From Triticum aestivum (taxonomy: Eukaryota > Streptophyta > Magnoliopsida > Poales > Poaceae): DNA of 64,000 nt. Positions 1 to 11,087 of this stretch are shown here, one piece after another. The position numbers and the translations under genes were made by a program. Position 1 is the stretch's first letter. Every line of letters starts with the position of its first letter. The stretch is from NCBI RefSeq assembly GCF_018294505.1, contig NC_057795.1:229442643-229506642 (forward strand). Reading direction: 5' to 3'. The notes under the pieces were generated by a model that saw nothing but the letters and a program-made list of their open reading frames with translations, was not told the DNA's origin and made no database searches.

Positions 1-877
1 TTTTCATACCGAAACCTTATTTTGCTAACACCTTCCCAGCAACGAGCCCGCCTGACACGAACACCCTGGGAAAAAGGCCATGATTTCTTCGTGCTCGACC
101 CCCCTCCCTCCACCTTCTTCCTCCTCCAGCACCTCCTCCCACCTCCCCAACTCCATCCACTGCCAGCTACCGCGATGCCAACCCCTCCGGCGGTCCACTT
201 CCTCACTGCCCCCGCTTAGCCACCCCTCACCATCCTCGCCCAGTCTCCCACGACCCCACCCAACTCCGGCCAAGGCGAATCCCGGTGGCCCCAGCCCTGC
301 GCCACATGCCTCCTCACCCGACCTCGGCTACAACCCCGCCCCGTGACACCGGCCTCCATGGCCCCCCGCGCCGCCCGGCGACGGCCGGCCTCCACAGCCC
401 TGGCACCGCCGCCTCCCCCCTCCTCGTGCCTCCCCGGGAACGGGATCCGGTCGGTTCTTGCCCTACCACGCCGCCAGGCGACGGAATTCGAGGACCGACC
501 TCCACCTCCGCCACCCTCCCCCGTCCCCATCCCGGATCTGCCGGCGCGCCATTGATCCATCGATGGCGACCCCAACAACTGCTGCTTCCACCTCTCGGCC
601 AAATCAGACGCGCCCAGGCTCCCTTCCCTCTCACTACTTTGGCCCGTGCAGTTCAATCGGCGAGTCTGTGTAGTTCGCAGATGACGGGATTGCAGCTCCA
701 AGCTCCCTGACTCCCTGTTGCCTCGATCGAGGGGATGCCCTGGCATCCTCCTTTCCTCCCTCCTCATCTGCTCCTCTCCCACGATGCTCCACTGACAGCA
801 AGCAGTCCAGGCTGCTCCCTAATGCAGGTCGGTTGGGTCCTCTCCGGGAGCTACTGTCGCTACGCTAGAGCAGTCTA
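1..877. other. GC-rich left domain of putative TIR element B (partial)
   Basis: This stretch is C- and G-rich, full of CpG, and has no ORF I can match to a protein family. The overlapping ORFs in several frames are composition artefacts of CCTCC and CCGCC runs. Positions about 10-30 hold TTATTTTGCTAACAC, which resembles the inverted right-end motif of the same element near 11024-11041. The left terminal repeat therefore probably lies at the window edge. The DNA continues, after removal of the MITE and Copia insertion, at 7603. It could be captured host 5' exon sequence or simply the GC-rich end that elements E and D also have. Confidence 0.4.
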
Positions 878-1189
878 CTCCCTCCGTCCGTGAATAAGTG
901 TACTTCTAGCTTTTGTGTTAAGTCAAAGCTTTAAAACTTTGACCAACTTTATAGGGAAAAGTAGCAGCATTTATGGCACTAAATTAGTATCACTAGATCC
1001 GTTTTGAAATGTACTTTCATAATATATCAATTTGATGTCATATATGTTTCTACTCTTTTGTATATAGTGTTAGAATTAATGGGCTAGGCCCATAGCAATT
1101 TCTGAAATCTCAAAGCCCATGTGTAAAATGGCAAGTGGTGGTGCTAAGTTTAGTCCCACCTTGGAAGTTGAAGAAGAGTTGGACCTCTT

Positions 1190-1196
1190 TATATAG
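1190..1196 (+). promoter_or_regulatory. LTR TATA box
   Basis: CTCTTTATATAG lies about 120 bp into the LTR, where an LTR promoter is expected. The same box occurs in the 3' LTR at about 6675-6682. Just upstream is TTGGACC, and downstream is a GC-rich minisatellite that would be in the 5' leader. Confidence 0.6.
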
Positions 1197-1251
1197 TTGG
1201 TTCTCTCCACCACTCTAAGTGGTGTGTGAGAAGAGAAAGGGAAAACCACAC

Positions 1252-1332
1252 GCGCGCGCTCGCTGGTCTGGCCTGGCCTGGTCTGGTCTGGCCGGGCCGG
1301 GCCGGGGCGGGGCGGGGCGAGGCGAGGCGGCG
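1252..1332 (+). repeat. GC-rich minisatellite in the Copia LTR leader
   Basis: Short units of the kinds CTGGC, CTGGT and GGGGC are repeated here. The equivalent place in the 3' LTR (about 6746-6812) has a different number and mix of units, with a run of GGGGC. This is the main length difference between the two LTRs and suggests slippage during reverse transcription or afterwards. Confidence 0.7.
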
Positions 1333-2085
1333 CGTACATGCAACATGCGCGTGAATGGTCCGCCGAAATCCGGTCCGTCTCCTTGCAGGAGCGCAGCTTC
1401 CTTTTGTCGTTTTATTTTTTATGTCTTGGCAGACAAGTTTTTTGATTTCTTATCCGGTAAGTATACGAATTAGAAACCGAGTCGGTTTGGGATTGTGGTC
1501 GCGACACAATACCGCCTCTGGTCCTAATATATATACAGCTACCGGCTGCGGCCAGAGACACACCGAAAAACACCTAGGGTTTTGCCTCATCTCACAACTG
1601 CGCCGCCATCGTAGTCTACTCCATCCCAAACGCCGGCGTGCATCGGCGCGTGGGAGAGCAGGTCTCCGGAACCGTTCGTCTTTGCGATCATGCACCGGGA
1701 GAGGACGAATTAGGTTTTTGGGAAGCGTTGTGCGCGACTGCTCAAATTCATCATCACGGGTCGTCTTCCGTCCAAGTCGGGCGATGCTACTCATCGTCGT
1801 ATTCATCGCCGTCAGCAGCAGATCGTCGCCAACATCGTCATCAACACTGTCGCACCCATAATAGCTAACGATCAGTACGTCCAACATCCTTTGTTCATGT
1901 GTGTTTCTACAGCTATTGTTACGTGCTTGCTGCTGTTATGCATGTCTTGCTGTTCTTCTAGTTTGCTAGATTATTGCATGCTAGTATCTCTTCTAGTCAT
2001 GAATTATTTACTGGAATTAATCATGAACTTGCCTAATATTCCATCAATCCAAAAACCTAATTATAGGCAATTTCCTGAGTTAACT

Positions 2086-5000
2086 ATGGCTGGATTCGCT
2101 GATGCACTGAGGCCGGATAAGTTTACTGGTGTGCACTTTAAGAGGTGGCAGGTGAAGACCACGCTCTGGCTTACTGCTCTGAAAGTTTTCCACGCTAGTG
2201 TTGGTGCTCCAGAGGGAATGACCGACGAAGATCGGAGAAAATTCCAGGAAGCCAATACTATGTTTGTGGGATGCATTCTGAGTGTTCTTGCTGACCGTCT
2301 GTGTGATGTGTACATGCACATAAACGACGGAAAAATTCTGTGGGATGCACTGAATGCAAAATTCGGTGCAACAGATGCAGGCAGTGAACTGTACATCATG
2401 GAGAGTTTTCATGACTACAAGATGGTGAATAACCGTTCTGTGGTTGAACAAGCTCATGAGATACAGTGCATTGTGAAGGAACTTGAACTCCTTAAATGTG
2501 TTCTACCCGACAAATTCGTGGCTGGGTGCATGATTGCAAAGTTGCCTCCTTCATGGAGGAATTTCGCCACAACTCTGAAGCATAAGAGACAGGAGATATC
2601 AGTTGAAAATCTGATTGCATCTCTTGATGTTGAAGAAAAAGCTCGGGCTAAAGATACCACTAAAAAAGGAGGTGAGGTTCAGCCTACTGCTAACATGGTG
2701 CAGAGGTACCCACAGAACAAGAACAAAGGGAAGAACAAACCTGTTTCCAACAAGCCTACCAAGACTACTACCTTCAAGAAGAAGAAGTTCAACAAGGCTG
2801 AGCTAGAGTGCTGCGCCTGTGGGAAGCCTGGACACTTTTCCAAGGAATGCCCTGAACGTGCAGACCGCAGAGGGAAAACAAGCTCCAAGACTGTCAACAT
2901 GGTGACCGCTAGCAATACTGATGGGTATGGTAATTTACCTATTGTGCTTTCAGTATTTCAATCATCTTCGTGGTGGATTGATTCGGGTGCTAACGTTCAT
3001 GTGTGTGCTGACATCTCCCTGTTTACTTCTTATCAGGTCGCAAGGGATTCTTCCGTCCTAATGGGGAATGGGTCACATGCTTCTGTTCGTGGCATTGGCA
3101 CGGTGGATCTGAAGTTTACTTCAGGAAAGATCGTGCAACTAAGGAACGTGCAGCATGTCCCTACTTTGAACAAGAATCTAGTTAGCGGCTCCCTTCTATG
3201 TCGAGATGGTTTTAAGGTAGTTTTAGAGTCCAATAAAGTAATCGTGTCAAGATTTGGACAATTTATAGGAAAAGGCTATGAGTGTGGAGGCTTGTTCCGC
3301 TTTTCTCTTTCAGATTTTTGCAATAAGTCAATAAACCAAATTTGTGCTAGTGTTAATGATGATGCAAGTATTTGGCACTCTCGTTTATGTCATATTAATT
3401 TTGGTTTAATGTCTCGGCTATCCAGCATGAGTTTAATTCCGAACTCCACAGTTGCCAAAGGTTCTAAGTGCCATAGTTGTGTGCAATCTAAGCAACCTCG
3501 AAAGCCTCATAAGGCTGCCGAGGAGAGAAACTTGGCACCTCTAGAACTCATACATTCTGATCTTTGTGAGATGAATGGTGTGTTGACAAAAGGTGGAAAG
3601 AGATATTTCATGACTTTGATTGATGATGCGACTAGATTTTGCTATGTTTATTTGTTGCAAACTAATGATGAAGCATTAGACTACTTTAAAATCTATAAAG
3701 CTGAAGTTGAAAATCAACTAGAGAGAAAGATCAAGCGTCTTAGGTCCGATCGTGGTGGAGAGTATTTTCCAAAAGTTTTTGATGAATTTTGTGAGGAACA
3801 TGGTATTATTCATGAGAGGACGCCTCCCTATTCACCTCAATCAAATGGAGTGGCTGAGAGGAAAAACCGCACATTGACTGACTTGGTGAATGCCATGTTA
3901 GACACTGCTGGTTTATCTAAGGCATGGTGGGGGGAGGCTCTATTGACTTCATGTCATGTCCTGAATAGAGTTCCCAACAATAATAAAGAGAAAACCCCTT
4001 ATGAGGAGTGGGTTGGGAGAAAACCATCACTTTCTTATTTGCACACTTGGGGATGTTTGGCAAAGGTCAATATTCCTATTCCTAAGAAACGCAAACTTGG
4101 ACCAAAGACAGTGGATTGTGTCTTTCTAGGGTATGCTCAACGGAGCATTGCTTATAGATTTTTAGTGGTAAAATCTGAAGTACCTGATATGCATGTTGAT
4201 ACTATAATGGAATCTCGTGATGCAACATCTTTTGAGAACATATTTCCTATGAAAGATATGCATAGCATTGCTAGATTTTCTTCTGAGATAATTCCTGAAT
4301 CTAGTACAACTGATGAATATTTCGAACAATCACATGAGGAAGTCCTTGAGAAGGATAACAATGAAGTTCCTAGAAGGAACAAGAGACAAAGGATTGCAAA
4401 ATCCTTTGGTGATGATTTCATTGTATAGCTTGTGGATGACACACCCAAGACGATTGCAGAAGCATATGCATCTCCGGATGTAGATGATTGGAAAGAAGCT
4501 GTTCATAATGAGATGGACTCAATTCTTTCTAATGGAACTTGGGAACTAACTGATAGACCATATGGTTGTAAACCTGTGGGCAGTAAGTGGGTGTTCAAAA
4601 AGAAGCTAAAGCCTGATGGTACTATTGATAAGTACAAGGCGCGGCTAGTGGCCAAGGGCTACACTTAGAAAGAAGGCGAAGATTACTTTGACACCTATTC
4701 ACCCGTTGCTAGAATGACCACCATTCGAGTGTTACTTTCCTTGGCTGCCTCTTATGGTCTTATCATTCATCAAATGGATGTAAAGACAGCTTTTCTCAAT
4801 CGAGAGTTGGAAGAGGAGATCTATATGGATCAGCCTGACGGGTTTGTGGTAAAGGGTGAAGAGAAAAAGGTGTGCAAGTTGTTAAAATCTTTGTATGGTC
4901 TGAAACAGGCACCTAAGCAATGGCATGAGAAGTTTGAAAGAACTTTGACTTCTGCAGGATTTTTCATTAACGAGGCTGATAGGTGTGTTTACTATCGCCA

Positions 5001-5994
5001 TGGTGGGGGCAATAGTGTCATATTATGTTTGTATGTGGACGCCATACTGATCTTTGGTACAAACATTAATGCAATTAATGAGGTCAAGTCTTTTCTATCA
5101 AAAAGTTTTGACATGAAAGATCTGGGAGAAGCCGATGTAATTCTAAACATCAAACTTATTAAGGATGAGAGTGGGATTACATTAACGCAATCTCACTATG
5201 TTGAGAAGGTCTTGAACCGATTCGGTTTTATGGATAGCAAGCCTTCTCCAACACCTTATGATCCCAGTGTGACACTCAGAAAGAACAAGAAAGAAACGAG
5301 AGATCAATTAAGATACTCTCAAATTGTCGGTTCACTCATGTACTTAGCTAGCGCTACAAGACCAGATATCTCTTTTGCTGTGAGCAAACTGAGTAGGTTC
5401 ATGTCCAACCCGGGTGATGATCGTTGGCATGCACTAGAAAGGGTCTTGCGCTATCTGAGAGGTACTATGAGTTACGGAATTACTTATTCAGGGCATCCTG
5501 CTGTGCTAGAAGGATATAGTGATTCAAATTGGATCTCCGATGTTGATGTACTTTACGCAACAAGTGGGTATGTATTTACTCATGGTGGTGACGCAGTGTC
5601 ATGGAGGTCTTGTAAGCAAACCATATTGACGAGGTCAACTATGGAAGCAGAATTAACTGCTTTGGACACAGCTACTATTGAGGCAGAATGGCTGCGTGAG
5701 CTCTTGATGGACTTGCCGGTTGTTGAAAAACCTGTACCGGCTATTCTTATGAATTGTGATAACCAAACGGTTATCGCTAAAGTGAACAATTCTAAAGATA
5801 ATGCAAAGTCATCAAGACACGTGAAAAGACGTTTGAAGTCTGTCAGGAAGTTGAGAAACTCCGGAGTAATAACTGTTACGTATATACAAACAGACAAAAA
5901 CCTGGCAGATCCCTTTACAAAGGGACTATCACGAAATGTGATAGATATTGCATCGAGGGAGATGGGTATGAGACCCATAGATGTTACACCATAG
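2086..5994 (+). pseudogene. Copia Gag-Pol polyprotein, two in-frame stops
   Basis: The polyprotein packages RNA, matures itself, copies RNA to DNA and integrates it. Visible in order are a Gag domain of the UBN2 kind, a CCHC knuckle (CCACGKPGHFSKEC), protease (WWIDSGANVH), an integrase HHCC region and DDE core (HSDLC, RSDRGGEY, NGVAERKN), reverse transcriptase (VKTAFLN) and RNase H (YSDSNW, MEAEL, NCDNQ). I chose ATG 2086 because the conserved Gag sequence starts there; the frame is open upstream to 1891 and an ATG at 2023 is also possible. Stops interrupt it at 4426-4428 and 4666-4668 (both TAG), with no frameshift. The reverse transcriptase box reads YVDA where the family has YVDD, removing one catalytic Asp. 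The RNase H acidic residues are intact. Confidence 0.95.
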
Positions 5995-6540
5995 TAGTAA
6001 CCCAACCTTTGTGATCGGAGATCCCGTGAATTAGGATCTGGGAAGAACAAGCTATTGGTTAACTGAGGAGAGTAATAACTTATGATCGTCTCCAAGTGAA
6101 GAAGCAAAACTCTCAGAGCTGTAAGGCTCAGATCTGTAAGGCAGGTCGGCAACATGCCTTAATGTGGTTCTATTGGCTATAATTAGCAAAGATGCTGTCC
6201 TACAGAGCAGTCTTGAAAGAACACACCTATATGAGTTCTGACTGTAAACGTCGCAGTCTATGAGATTTGGGTGATCTATAGTAAACTCACGAAGAGACCA
6301 GGGAGTATGACGTATAAGCTCCAAACCGCGGGGTAGCCTACTGGCGGTCAGGTACTGGTTAAGACTTTGAGTGAAACCTGTTCACACAAAACTAGCAATT
6401 CAAGGCATAGTCCATTGTCAAGTTGTGAATGGATGTAGCTTAAAGTTCTAGGCAGAAATTCAACTTAACAGTCTCTGCTGAAACACTGGTATATTAAACA
6501 AGTGGTGAGAGAAGGCAAATCGCTAAATGGGTATTTGAGA
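5995..6540 (+). other. Copia 3' internal non-coding region
   Basis: About 550 bp separate the Pol stop from the polypurine tract. No ORF of note is seen on either strand, except a shadow of Pol. This is an ordinary 3' untranslated region for a Copia element. Confidence 0.7.
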
Positions 6541-6553
6541 TCTGGTGGGGGAT
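6541..6553 (+). promoter_or_regulatory. Copia polypurine tract
   Basis: TCTGGTGGGGGAT abuts the start of the 3' LTR at 6554. Its position and purine content fit the plus-strand priming site. Confidence 0.8.
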
Positions 6554-7526
6554 TGTTAGAATTAATGGGCTAGGCCCATAGCAATTTCTGAAATCTCAAA
6601 GCCCATGTGTAAAATGGCAAGTGGTGGTGCTAAGTTTAGTCCCACCTTGAAAGTTGAAGAAGAGTTGGACCTCTTTATATAGTGGGTTCTCTCCACCACT
6701 CTAAGTGGTGTGTGAGAAGAGAAAGGGAAAATCACACGCGCGCGCTCGCTCGCCTTGCCTGGCCGGGCCGGGGCGGGCGGGGCGGGGCGGGGCGGGGCGG
6801 GGCAAGGCGGCGCGTACATGCGACATGCGCGTGAATGGTCCGCCGAAATCCGGTCCGTCTCCTTGCAGGAGTGCAGCTTCCTTTTGTCGTTTTATTTTTT
6901 ATGTCTTGGCAGACAAGTTTTTTGATTTCTTGTCCGGTAAGTATACGAATTAGAAATCGAGTCGGTTTGGGATTGTGGTCGCGACACAATACCGCCTCTG
7001 GTCCTAATATATATACAGCTACCGGCTGCGGCCAGAGACACACCGAAAAACACCTAGGGTTTTGCCTCATCTCACAACTGCGCCGCCATCGTAGTCTACT
7101 CCATCCCAAACGCCGGCGTGCATCGGCGCGTGGGAGAGTAGGTCTCCGGAACCGTTCGTCTTTGTGATCCTGCACCGGGAGAGGACGAATTAGGTTTTTG
7201 GGAAGCGCTGTGCGCGACTGCTCAAATTCGTCATCACGGGTCGTCTTCCGTCCAAGTCGGGCGGTGCTACTCATCGTCGTATTCATCGCCGTCAGCAGCA
7301 GATCGTCGCCAACATCGTCATCAACACTGTCGCACCCATAATAGCTAACGATCAGTACGTCCAACATCCTTTGTTCATGTCTGTTTCTACAGCTATTGTT
7401 ACGTGCTTGCTGCTGTTATGCATGTCTTGTTGTTCTTCTAGTTTGCTAGATTATTGCATGCTAGTATCTCTTCTAGTCATGAATTATTTACTGGAATTAA
7501 TCATGAACTTGCCTAATATTCCAACA
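6554..7526 (+). repeat. 3' LTR of the Copia element
   Basis: This is a direct copy of 1068-2046, 973 bp long, ending CCAACA and followed by the TATAG duplication. Differences from the 5' LTR are scattered single bases plus the minisatellite. Confidence 0.95.
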
Positions 7527-7602
7527 TATAGTTGGTCAAAATTTTAAAACTTTGACTTAGGACAAAAGCTAGAAGTACACTTATTCGCGGACGGAGGGAG
7601 TA

Positions 7603-9616
7603 CATAGCAGGCACACGTGGCCATCGTAGACTCCCCGTGCAGTACACTTTTGTGTTGTGAGGCGGGTGTCGTTGGGATTTGTCAGTAGGCTCCAAATCTT
7701 GTGTTCATCCTTTTTTCTCTCCTGGTGCATTACATTGCAACCTCCACTGCAGCTCCGTCGTGTGCACGTTGACGCCTCCTGCAGTTCACTAACGCCTGTG
7801 TGCACAATAGCCCCGGCTCTCTTTCACCTATGCTCCTCTTGTGTTGTTCTTCATTGATGCTGTAGTCCGCTGATGCATGTCGTCTCGATCATCGGTGCAG
7901 TCCACCGGCGCACAAAATTGTTTGTGCGGGCAAAAGCAGAGTAGGTACAAAGGTGTCGCAATTCCAGGTAAGGGTGTCTACAACTTGAGGGTCCAGAACA
8001 ATGTGCTACACTTCAGCCATAGCGAGATTAATTGCCGAAGCTGAATTATTTGGCAACTTTCCTCGATCGGATGTCCCGCTACCAGGATTCAAGTAGGTCT
8101 GTTCATATCTCAATGATATTTACTAGTCTCTTCTACATATAATCAGCACGGCTCTCTTAATTATGCCTTTCGTTAGGCACATCGCTACTCAAAGAAACAT
8201 ATACAAGTGGGTGCTAGCTACGAGAAGTTTCAAAACACACTATCTGAAATGATATAGTGTTTTTTCTTCCTACTGACTACAAAATGGTATCGCCCCGTCT
8301 TGCATGTAGAACCTGCAAGCGTGTTGAGAAATCATCTTATGTGCACACACTGACAGACCTGCAAGTCATCTTGTGCTTGAGCTTCCTAGATGATTTATGC
8401 ATGCGCATGCGTCCACATAAAAACGTGTAGATGAATGTGTTATCAACGGTCGAAAACCTATACAATCTAGCTTGACATAGTTAATTTTCGTTTTCCTTTC
8501 GTACTATATATAGTTTCTCGTACTCTGTAAAATATCTTTTGTTCAGAGTTTGGCTGTTTGGTAATGGGTACTGTACCTGAATGAAGTTCCTTTGTTTTCT
8601 GTATGCTCCAGGAAGATGGGGACAGCGTCCCTCTCCGGATCCGGCTGTTCCGGCTACAAGGTGGCATGGTCATCCCCTGGTGCAGTGCGTCCCGGTGTGG
8701 CACACAGTCCACCCCTCCACCACCTGCAGACCGGGAGGAGCGCGGCGATATCCATGTTCAGCCATCCACTGCTCCCCTTCAATTGTTTTCTTTCTTTTTC
8801 AGATTTAACTGCAGCTCGCTTGGGGCGTCAATGCGGTGCGGTTGGATGTCCAGTCCATCGGCGAGCGTGCTTATAGTCCGGTGACACGAGGTCGTCATCT
8901 CCTTCCATCCCCCCGATGGGCAGCCCCATCCATGCCTCGATTCAGATGAGGCGAGGCCGATGGTGCCGGCGGAAGCTTCTCCAGCATGGACAATGGTAGG
9001 GTTGTCCCGTGCATCTCCGTTGCGGATCCCTCTACTCCCTTCCCCAACCGGCATCCATGGAGGTTAACGGCGCAATGGCGAGCTCATTTTCCGACGAAAA
9101 AACTCGCCACACCCTCTGCTGCCCTTTGCATGGTTCCAGGGCAGGGCGAAGATCTTTTCATCCTTAAGTAAAAAATCAAAGAGCGATGTGTCCACTGTTC
9201 TTTGCTCCTGACGTTCAGATTACTTATTTTTGCTGGAAGAAAAATGTGCAAGCGATTGGTTGTCACGTTGCATTTTTTTTGCAGGTCCGGGGTCGTCGTG
9301 CAGTCTGCATGTAATCATGTGGAGCATATTGTGTTTTGTTCCATGCAATGAAGCGTGTGTAATCATGCAATTCTGTTGCAAACACAGATGAGGCAGTGTT
9401 TTATGAGAAGTTTTTTGTTGTTGGCTCTCTCTCTCGGTGGACTCGCCCGCCTGCGTGCAGTCCGTTTAGAGTTCGATTGATGTGCTGTAGTGTGCGTCAT
9501 GGAGTTTGATTCGGGCTCTTATAGTGTTTATGGAAAATTATATGTTGAGATTTCTAGTAAACTGCATAGTACGGAGGAGTTCACTATGTAAAAAGTTTGC
9601 AGTATTGTGCATACTA
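7603..9616. other. Element B interior, no recognised gene
   Basis: Mixed-composition DNA holds scattered GCAGT words (for example near 7640, 7900, 8680 and 9300). A GC-richer block at 8600-9170 has short overlapping ORFs and a T-rich tract ending in CAG near 8800 that resembles a plant 3' splice site. It could be a captured, exon-like fragment. I could not match any reading frame to a protein family. Confidence 0.35.
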
Positions 9617-9776
9617 CTCCCTCCTTTCCTAAATATTTATCTTTTAAAAGATTTCAAATGGACTATCACATACGAATGTATATAGACATATTTTAGAGTA
9701 TAGATTCACTCATGTTGCTCTGTATGTAGTCACTTGTTAAAATCTCTAGAAAGACAAATATTTAGGAACGAAGAAG
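9617..9776. mobile_element. Stowaway MITE, 160 bp
   Basis: It begins CTCCCTCCTTTCCTAAATA and ends in the inverted partner AAATATTTAGGAACGAAGAAG, flanked by TA on both sides (9615-9616 and 9777-9778). The interior has the usual AT-rich, non-coding character. The last bases of the right terminal repeat are mutated, which suggests an old copy. Confidence 0.85.
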
Positions 9777-9879
9777 TAGAAAGGAGTTCTCTTTGTAAAA
9801 AAATTATATGAGGAGTTCACTTTTCATTATTTTTGGAGGAAATGTTTTTGCGAATTTGTATATAATTTATAATTTCTTA

Positions 9880-11030
9880 AAAAAACAATGCAGTTCATTG
9901 AGAAACCCTAGGCGGTGCCCTTTGCAAATTGATACGGTTCAGTTGCCCTTTGAAGTAGTGTGGCTTGCAGTCTGAAGCAGTGCGGTTGGTCATTTGATGC
10001 AGTGCGGTTGGCCATCTGATGTTGTTCATATTGTTACGGACACGACGAAATAATAATAATGCGGTCCATTTTTCGATAGCATTGCGGTTCACTTACGTTT
10101 GATGTGAAGCACACTTCACTTCCTCTCTCAGACATGTAAGCCAGACAAAAGGAAATGATGCAGTGCACTTGCCTGACGAATGCAGTGCGGTCTTCAGTCC
10201 GAAGCAATATGCTCTTCTGTTTGATGCAGTTCCCTCGTTGATTTTGGTGTCACGAAAAACAAATGTCCGCATTTCGGTAAATTCAAAACTGCTTTTAAAC
10301 CGTAGGGAATTAGAGAGAGTGTTCTACATGAAAAAATTGCATCTCATTGATATATTTCCAACACCGTATTATTTGCTTCATTCCGCAGAACGGTTTGGAA
10401 AAATTTATGAAAATACGCTCGCTGCCACACATAAGCAGCCGGACCGTTTTCAAAATCCATTTAAAACCATGAGGAATCTCAATAAATGACCAACATATGA
10501 AAGTTGCACCTATTCCACATCTTTCCAATAGCGTATCACGCGCCTCATTACAACAAACTGTTAAAAAACTGCAGTGAAAACAGTACCCAAAAGATCGAAA
10601 TTTTTGAAAAAACAGGATTCCATTTTTAGTAAATTTGAAACTGCTCTAAAACCGTGAGGAATTAGGGAGTGTAATCTACATGAAAAAGTTACGGCTCAAT
10701 GATATCTTTCCACACCGTATCGTTTGCTTCATTCCGATGCGCGGTTTAAAAAAAATCACAAAAATACACTCACTGCATCCTGTCATGCGCGCACTATTTT
10801 TGAAACTGCCCTTAAACCGCGACGAATCTCGGAAAGTGTTCAACATGGCGAGGCTGCACATTTTCCGTAGCTATCCAACGGTATATTAAACGCTTTGTTC
10901 CAACAAACGGTTTAGAAACTGGACCTAAAGCAGTGCCAAAAAAATGCATGCAGTTTTTTCTGGTGACGTTTTAGTGCTTGTTTGATAGGGATGCAGTGCC
11001 CTCGCTTTGAGCATGCAGTTCGTAAGTGTT
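9880..11030 (-). repeat. GCAGTG word array with module copies (element B)
   Basis: The words GCAGTGCGGTT, GCAGTTC and GCAGTGC recur at irregular spacing between 9890 and 11030. Interleaved, at about 10260-10410, 10480-10560, 10615-10760 and 10795-10925, are diverged copies of a module with AAACCGT, GGAATTAG, a GATATNTTTCCA block and CATTCCG. On the reverse strand the module reads as in elements E and D (ACCGTT, CGGAATGA, ATGATAT, CCGTTGGAAAG). No protein is encoded. Confidence 0.65.
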
Positions 11031-11040
11031 AGCAGAATAA

Positions 11041-11066
11041 CTATTCTGCCAATATTAGCAGAATAG
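11041..11066. repeat. Palindromic junction at the right end of element B
   Basis: CTATTCTGCC followed by AATATT-centred sequence and AGCAGAATAG forms a 26-bp inverted repeat with one mismatched pair. Together with the flanking GTTAGCAGAATAA it matches in plan the palindrome at 17524-17551 that closes element E. Confidence 0.65.
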
Positions 11067-11087
11067 ACCAGTTATAGGGAAAATGTA

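Larger units (their letters stand above)
1068..2046 (+). repeat. 5' LTR of the Copia element
   Basis: It begins TGTTAGAATT and ends ATTCCATCA; the partner ends ATTCCAACA, restoring a TGTT...AACA inverted terminus. It is 979 bp long. A TATA box lies near 1190, so most of the transcribed leader lies within the LTR. The last part, from 1891, is already open in the gag frame. Confidence 0.95.
1068..7526 (+). mobile_element. Ty1/Copia LTR retrotransposon, full length
   Basis: Two direct LTRs (1068-2046 and 6554-7526) flank one polyprotein region. The 5-bp target duplication TATAG lies at 1063-1067 and 7527-7531. The domain order protease, integrase, reverse transcriptase, RNase H is the Copia order. 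By eye the LTRs differ at about 16 sites over roughly 900 aligned bases, leaving aside a GC-rich minisatellite, so insertion is recent. The element lies inside a Stowaway MITE. The polyprotein carries two stop codons and an altered catalytic box, so this copy is probably not autonomous. The family name was not assigned. Confidence 0.97.
878..7600. mobile_element. Stowaway (Tc1/mariner) MITE split by a Copia element
   Basis: The left end begins CTCCCTCCGTCC after a TA (876-877). The right end finishes GGACGGAGGGAG before a TA (7601-7602). The two ends are inverted copies that extend inward through a shared AAGTGTACTTCTAGCTTTTG-like stretch. Without the Copia insertion at 1068-7526 the MITE is about 260 bp. 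TA target duplication and these termini are the hallmarks of Stowaway MITEs, which encode nothing and depend on mariner-type transposase. Confidence 0.9.
1..11068. mobile_element. Putative TIR DNA transposon B (non-autonomous, interrupted)
   Basis: The right end near 11024-11068 carries GTTAGCAGAATAACTATTCT and an imperfect palindrome, and the window start carries a degraded inverted match. Inside, a GC-rich domain at the left gives way to DNA studded with words such as GCAGTGC, GCAGTCC and GCAGTTC (about 7600-11030). Near 10260-10925 there are several reverse-oriented copies of a module also found in elements E and D. No transposase is visible, so the element would be non-autonomous. The family is not identified, and the left end is uncertain because it may lie outside the window. 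Confidence 0.4.

Noticed and set aside
216..782. 188-codon minus-strand ORF and overlapping plus-strand ORFs in the GC-rich start
   Set aside because: Long frames are open in several registers at once, the products are low-complexity Gly/Arg or Pro/Ser, and no motif is recognisable. This is the effect of composition.
1450..1887. 145-codon minus-strand ORF in the Copia LTR (also 6732-7367)
   Set aside because: It lies wholly in the LTR leader opposite the transcribed strand and has no domain; the second copy differs in frame extent because of the minisatellite.
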